From: Schistosoma haematobium
Taxonomy: Eukaryota > Platyhelminthes > Trematoda > Strigeidida > Schistosomatidae
Assembly (NCBI RefSeq): GCF_000699445.3
Contig: NC_067195.1
Location: 84,330,569 to 84,394,568, forward strand
Length of the DNA: 64,000 nt
Direction of reading: 5' to 3'
A program made the translations under genes and the position numbers. Of this stretch, positions 59,419 through 64,000 are shown one piece after another. Numbering within the stretch: the stretch's first letter is position 1; every line of letters starts with the position of its first letter. The notes below the pieces were generated by a model, which had not been told where the DNA came from, did not search any database, and saw nothing but the letters and a program-made list of their open reading frames with translations.

Positions 59419-62400
59419 CTTTCCAGTATTTGAACTACGGTACTGTTGAAAGATCTTCAGCATGATGAAAGTTGTCCTGATAATGTTTATTGTACTCAAG
59501 TGACAAATACAGTTTTAAAATACATTAGCTTTCATTTTTGTGTTTCTGAGAATGGAATATTTATGTGGGCACTCTGAAAACATCGATAAACTCATGTGCG
59601 ATTATCGTCTTTTAAACTACTAGTTGTCGCATCAAATATTCATGAGAATATATTAGCACCAGAGTGTAGCTCCAACCCCCTTTTGTAAACGTATTTTAAA
59701 GAAATTCTGGCCAAATGAACGACACTCTTGATAAGGCTATGCAATACACCAGACATAAGGCAACAGTACCTTCTACATTGCACAACTCGAAATCCTAGCA
59801 ATTATCCTTACAGATGAGATTTCTTAATGCCCGAGGGAGATAGATACACAAGTCATAACTTTATGATCTGCTTACGATCAGTAACTATAAAACAGCCTGA
59901 ACCAGTCAAGAATAAGTTCTCAGTCAGTAATATCATTGGTAAGTCAAGTTCCACGAAAGCCTATGCACCTGGGGAAGTTTCTTCTACTAGCAGTCTAATC
60001 TTAGGGATTTTCGGTTCTCACTTTTCTGCAATATTGCATATGTGGTAAATGAGAAGGCTGACTTTCGAACAAAATTAAGACATGGCGTGTCATGCTGAGA
60101 GAAGCATCAAAAAGTAAGGAATTGGGGTTTAGTGGGATGGTTTCCTTGGGTATTTTGGAATGACGAGTTTTGTTTAGCTATCTCGCCTCTGAGGAATAGT
60201 CACATATCCTTTAAGGCACCTACCTCATAAGACATCCGACAAGTGTATCTATAGTGAACATTTCCTGAAAACGTCGTGACAGACAGCTGCCTTTACACAA
60301 TCCTCAATTATATCTTGCCAGAGCACTTTATTAACACTTCACACTCTGCTCGACTCGATTGATGATATTGATGATAATATTTTATCTGCACACCTGCTTC
60401 TTAAGGTTTATTTAATCACAAACTGTTAACGAACATTACATTTTTACTCAACTATCAATTATTATATATCACTCTCTCTTTTGGTATGTCCTTGTACTGT
60501 TCTATAGGTGTGTAACTACTGTTACTCTGTGGTTTGCTGTGCTATTTTATGTTCTTGTATCAATAGGATTAATCTGGTCTAAGAAACCTTGTAATTGTTT
60601 CCCAGATACATGGTTACCTTATTGACTGTAATATTTCCGAGGCTCTCTGCCAAGGTATAGGTACTTGTTAGAGAAATTCATCTGTAGACAAGTTAAACCC
60701 GACTTAGTCTACGATATCACCCATGACTTTACCAATGCCGGTCATTCAGAACCATTGAAGCTTCGCTCAAGAGCTTTTAGGGTTTTGTCTATTTGACACT
60801 GTCTTATAACATTAGTGTTAAAAACTTTGCTTGACACCTCTATTAGTCTTTTACTTAGGGCCTTCGCGAAGACTAACTTCAAAAGCCTTTAACTTGTAGT
60901 CTCATTCTGCAACTCAATACAAATTCTTCCCGCCGAGTCCTATACCTGTTTCCAGAACTCTGACTGAATTCTCGCTAGATTGTTCCCTTCACTGTCAAAT
61001 ATTACATTGGTAGTACTTCTATTAGTAAACCTCAAACGAGCTAATATGGAAGCATCCATAGATAAGGTGCGAACAAAATAACCAAACTACCATAAAATAT
61101 TTTAACATTTGTAATCGTCAAAACAGAGTGAGAACAGCGTCTGTTTAATTTATGAGATCATTCAAAATGAATTACAGGTAGCCTGCTACCAAATACTATG
61201 TTTTGCACCATAGTATGATCTTGGATCTAATGTAGATGTCGCTAGTAAATAACATGCGGGCAAGACACGAGATTCAGTGATGGGGTTGTTTAGAGGACAC
61301 TTTAGTTAGGACTGTCATGGTTGAAAACGTCGGGTTTAAGACGTTCAGAGTTATTGATGTCAAGTTCGAGATGGAATAAAGGTTAGAAGTAGTGAGTCTG
61401 TAACAGCTTAGGTTGATTGGTTAAGAGTTGAATTCAAACGACTAAGTATATGTCAAAACAATACAGTTCAAATATTCATTCACTTCCTTATTTTGTATAG
61501 GCATTATATTTCCTATTACCTCATATTGAATGTTGAAAAGCTTTGTTTGTCTGAACAGGTAATCTCACGCTCCACTGTGACTGTGCGACGATCTAAATAA
61601 AGACCTATTAACTACTAGTCTGGTTTCTTCTATCAAAAGAACGAGGGTTACCTACAGGTACGAAAAGTCAAGCATAGTCAGGGTTAGAAATGTTGAAGAA
61701 GCGTTAATGTTAAAAAAGTAGAGTAAGCATGCTAGTATTTCAAAGATCTACCTTTTTGAAGCTCCATATTTCATTCGTAATATTTTTCTCATTTACAAAA
61801 GGTTTCATTCTGATTCGCCATCCCAAGGTCATGCTGAACCACTCAAGCCTGTCACTTTATTCCAGTTGAATAGAACCGTTTCTTGCTAACAGCAATTATA
61901 TACCACTTTAGCAGTCATGATCAGCAATAAACATGTGTTTACAGACAGTGCTACCCCTGAAAATCTATCATGGAGATTGAATTAATAAAGCAAGAAAATT
62001 CCATGACGAAATGTCAAGTGAGATGTATCAGCTAGGTATTAAATAGGTTTGTACAACGAAAATGTTTCTTATACCCAAGTAAAAGGAAGGCACTGGTTGT
62101 TAGCTGTGTACAAGTTAGGCCAAGCTGCAAAGCTTCTTGGCTTAAACTTGATATGAGTAGTAGGATAAACAAAAAATGAGCAAAAGGACTAAAGAAAATA
62201 AATGACTGACAAAGTCTGTCAACAAGCAAGACCTATATAAGTTGCGATCATCAGAATCTGCAGATAAATTACTCAAAAAAGATCGAGTTGAGAAATTTAA
62301 CAAGATGGAATGAATCCAAATTCAGAACAGGAATATGCAGTACAAATAGGAGAGGCTGTTCCTCAAATTCACGAATGTAACAGAAAGTATTTAGTGATCG

Positions 62401-63520
62401 AAAAGCTAGCATCTTCATTATTTTACCATTAACTGATCTTTGTCAATCATTGCCTTTTATTGAATGCCACCCCTTTAGCATCATTCAGCCTGCAATAGAT
62501 TTGCTTGATTGAGTGAACAAGCTAAAATTAAATCGAAAACTTAAATCCTAGAAATGGCACGTTTATCGACCAACGCTCTAGTGTTAGGTTTGGACTGAGA
62601 GCTAACGAACAAAAGTTTCTTCGGTCAAACCGAAGTACATTTCTCTGTTGCCATACAAAATCTTTTGGAGTCACCCATATTAAATTATATCAAGACAAAT
62701 CCTGTGCTCAGTATAATCAGTCTGAATTTAAGAAAGAGGACAGATTATATCAAAGACACAAAATACTCCGACTGATGGACCTTCTGCTATACAGTTAGCG
62801 ATTTCTGTAGCACAACGAAGCGCACAAAACAAGGAGCGGAATGGGTAATGAATAACCGTTAGATACACGAGAATCAATGAGAGTATTCCAATAAGATGGG
62901 ATCCAATATCTATCTGAAAGGATAAGAGACTCCGTTCCCATCAGGCAGTCAAAAAATAACATTCATCAACCGAACCAAACGGTTACCTTGAGTCTATTCA
63001 AACACAAGCTTATTGTCAACGGCCCGGCAACATATAGCAGTAAAACTAAATAGTGAAGGTAAATGTTAACCCAAGTCAAATCGTGAAGGCGTGGTTAGGA
63101 AAGAATGAAGAGAACAAAAGCGTGATTAAAAGATTTCTGAGTAAAATTTAAAATACGAAATGAGAAAATAAATGACAACACTCTCCGTGAGATCCATTTT
63201 TGTGTGCCCACGCGTATATATAGAAAGAATCTCTCCATGTCTGTTTTTTCTTACGATCAGTCCCATGTATTTCGGAAGCGTGTGCTTTTTTATTGTTGTC
63301 CGTATTTTGATTCTCGTTTTTGAGTTTGATTGCACTTATTATTGCAATATCTATGATAATTAGAAGTATTCTAATTAATGCGCTAACAAAGAATTTCCCG
63401 AAATGAAGCAGTTTAAGTAGAAGTAGATGAGCACGAATAAGCGGGTAATCAATTACCAAGGAGTCGTTAGCTCGTACAAATACCAAAATATCATTCAAAA
63501 TTCTAAATCTTTACTATTCC
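59419..63520. other. About 4 kb without recognised feature
   Basis: AT-rich, with scattered short open frames (59827-60048, 62032-62229, 63148-63498) that show no known domain. No repeat shared with the rest of the window was noticed. Confidence 0.45.
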
Positions 63521-63524
63521 CTTG

Positions 63525-63644
63525 ATGCTGATGAGTTTTTTGATGGCACTCTCTATATTAGGCGCCACATTTGGGTGGTACTTTGTGAACTGGTCGTCTC
63601 CGTTTCATCAGACTCAAGCACGTCCTCTATTTGATTTTAGAGAG
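63525..63644 (+). CDS. Possible first exon of a small membrane protein, unrecognised
   Basis: An ATG opens about 40 codons beginning with a hydrophobic stretch (SFLMALSILGATFGWYFVNW) that could be one membrane segment or signal anchor, then SSPFHQTQARPLFDF, and a possible donor GAG|GTTTGT. An in-frame stop lies just upstream. I do not recognise the family; the next exon would be downstream, partly outside the window. Weak evidence. Confidence 0.2.
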
Positions 63645-64000
63645 GTTTGTTACTATTAACTATAGTTTGCCTATGTTTGGAGCAAGTTGAATTAACCTAC
63701 CACTTTTCTTTAAGCATATTTTTCTTGAACCGATAAAAATATTCTTCTCATTGTGACAACTGGGTTTTGTGAGGTGTCTGCACAAGTTGAATAGAATACC
63801 ATACAGTACTTCTTCTACACCATTTTGGACGTCTGTTACGTTAATAAAGGGAAGTTATTGGATATTGTCATCTGCTGAGTTATCAAACTCAGGCGTGACT
63901 TAAATTCTAACATTTAGACAGACAACGAAGCGTTCCGATTTCTGGATCTAACGCCATCCAATGATCAACTTTGTAGGGACTTTTAGTGTTTCCTTTCTAA

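Noticed and set aside
63520..63545. Hammerhead-like core (GCTGATGAG)
   Set aside because: No second core strand (GAAA) or closing stems around it; schistosome hammerheads need both.

Overview
This window reads as nuclear DNA of a blood fluke (genus Schistosoma or a close relative). The reasons are the AT-rich background, host genes with very short 5' introns followed by long repeat-filled introns, and a high load of RTE-clade non-LTR retrotransposons, including one matching the schistosome SR2 family. Penelope-like, CR1-like and LTR debris are also present. I cannot fix the species from sequence alone.

Two host genes can be assembled exon by exon, and they converge tail to tail. On the + strand, 7144-36368 holds 16 exons with continuous phase encoding REV1, the Y-family dCMP transferase of translesion synthesis. 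The reading starts inside the last part of the BRCT domain, so the 5' end lies upstream of the window or was not found. On the - strand, 50904-36633 holds a complete six-exon cyclin L gene (639 codons): two cyclin folds plus a C-terminal SR/His-rich tail. It has three introns of 31, 34 and 33 bp, then introns of 9.7 and 2.5 kb. The two stop codons are 264 bp apart, with facing polyadenylation signals between them.

Everything else recognisable is repeat. 1-7143: a solo LTR with 5-bp target duplication, a full-length RTE copy (family A, minus) with 12-bp target duplication, and a 5'-truncated family A copy (plus) with 11-bp duplication. REV1 introns: an internally deleted family A copy, a second solo LTR, a Penelope fragment, a short element derived from family A, an SR2 tail, several worn family B tails, and a roughly 570-bp element with inverted ends. 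Cyclin L introns: two more short family A derivatives, and two nearly identical family B copies facing each other as a 3-kb inverted repeat. 50905-64000: two solo LTRs of a second family (407 bp each, 4-bp duplications), a mosaic of two CR1-like elements, an SR2 copy with intact ends and a 16-bp target duplication but a deleted core, and a CR1 tail. No confident gene is seen from 59.4 kb to the end.

The most unusual structures are: (1) short elements made of the 5' leader and 3' tail of the family A LINE; (2) the family B inverted repeat inside the cyclin L intron, whose arms share at least five disabling mutations; (3) schistosome-type insertions in the REV1 catalytic and little-finger regions. 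No CRISPR, operon or prokaryotic-type system is present.
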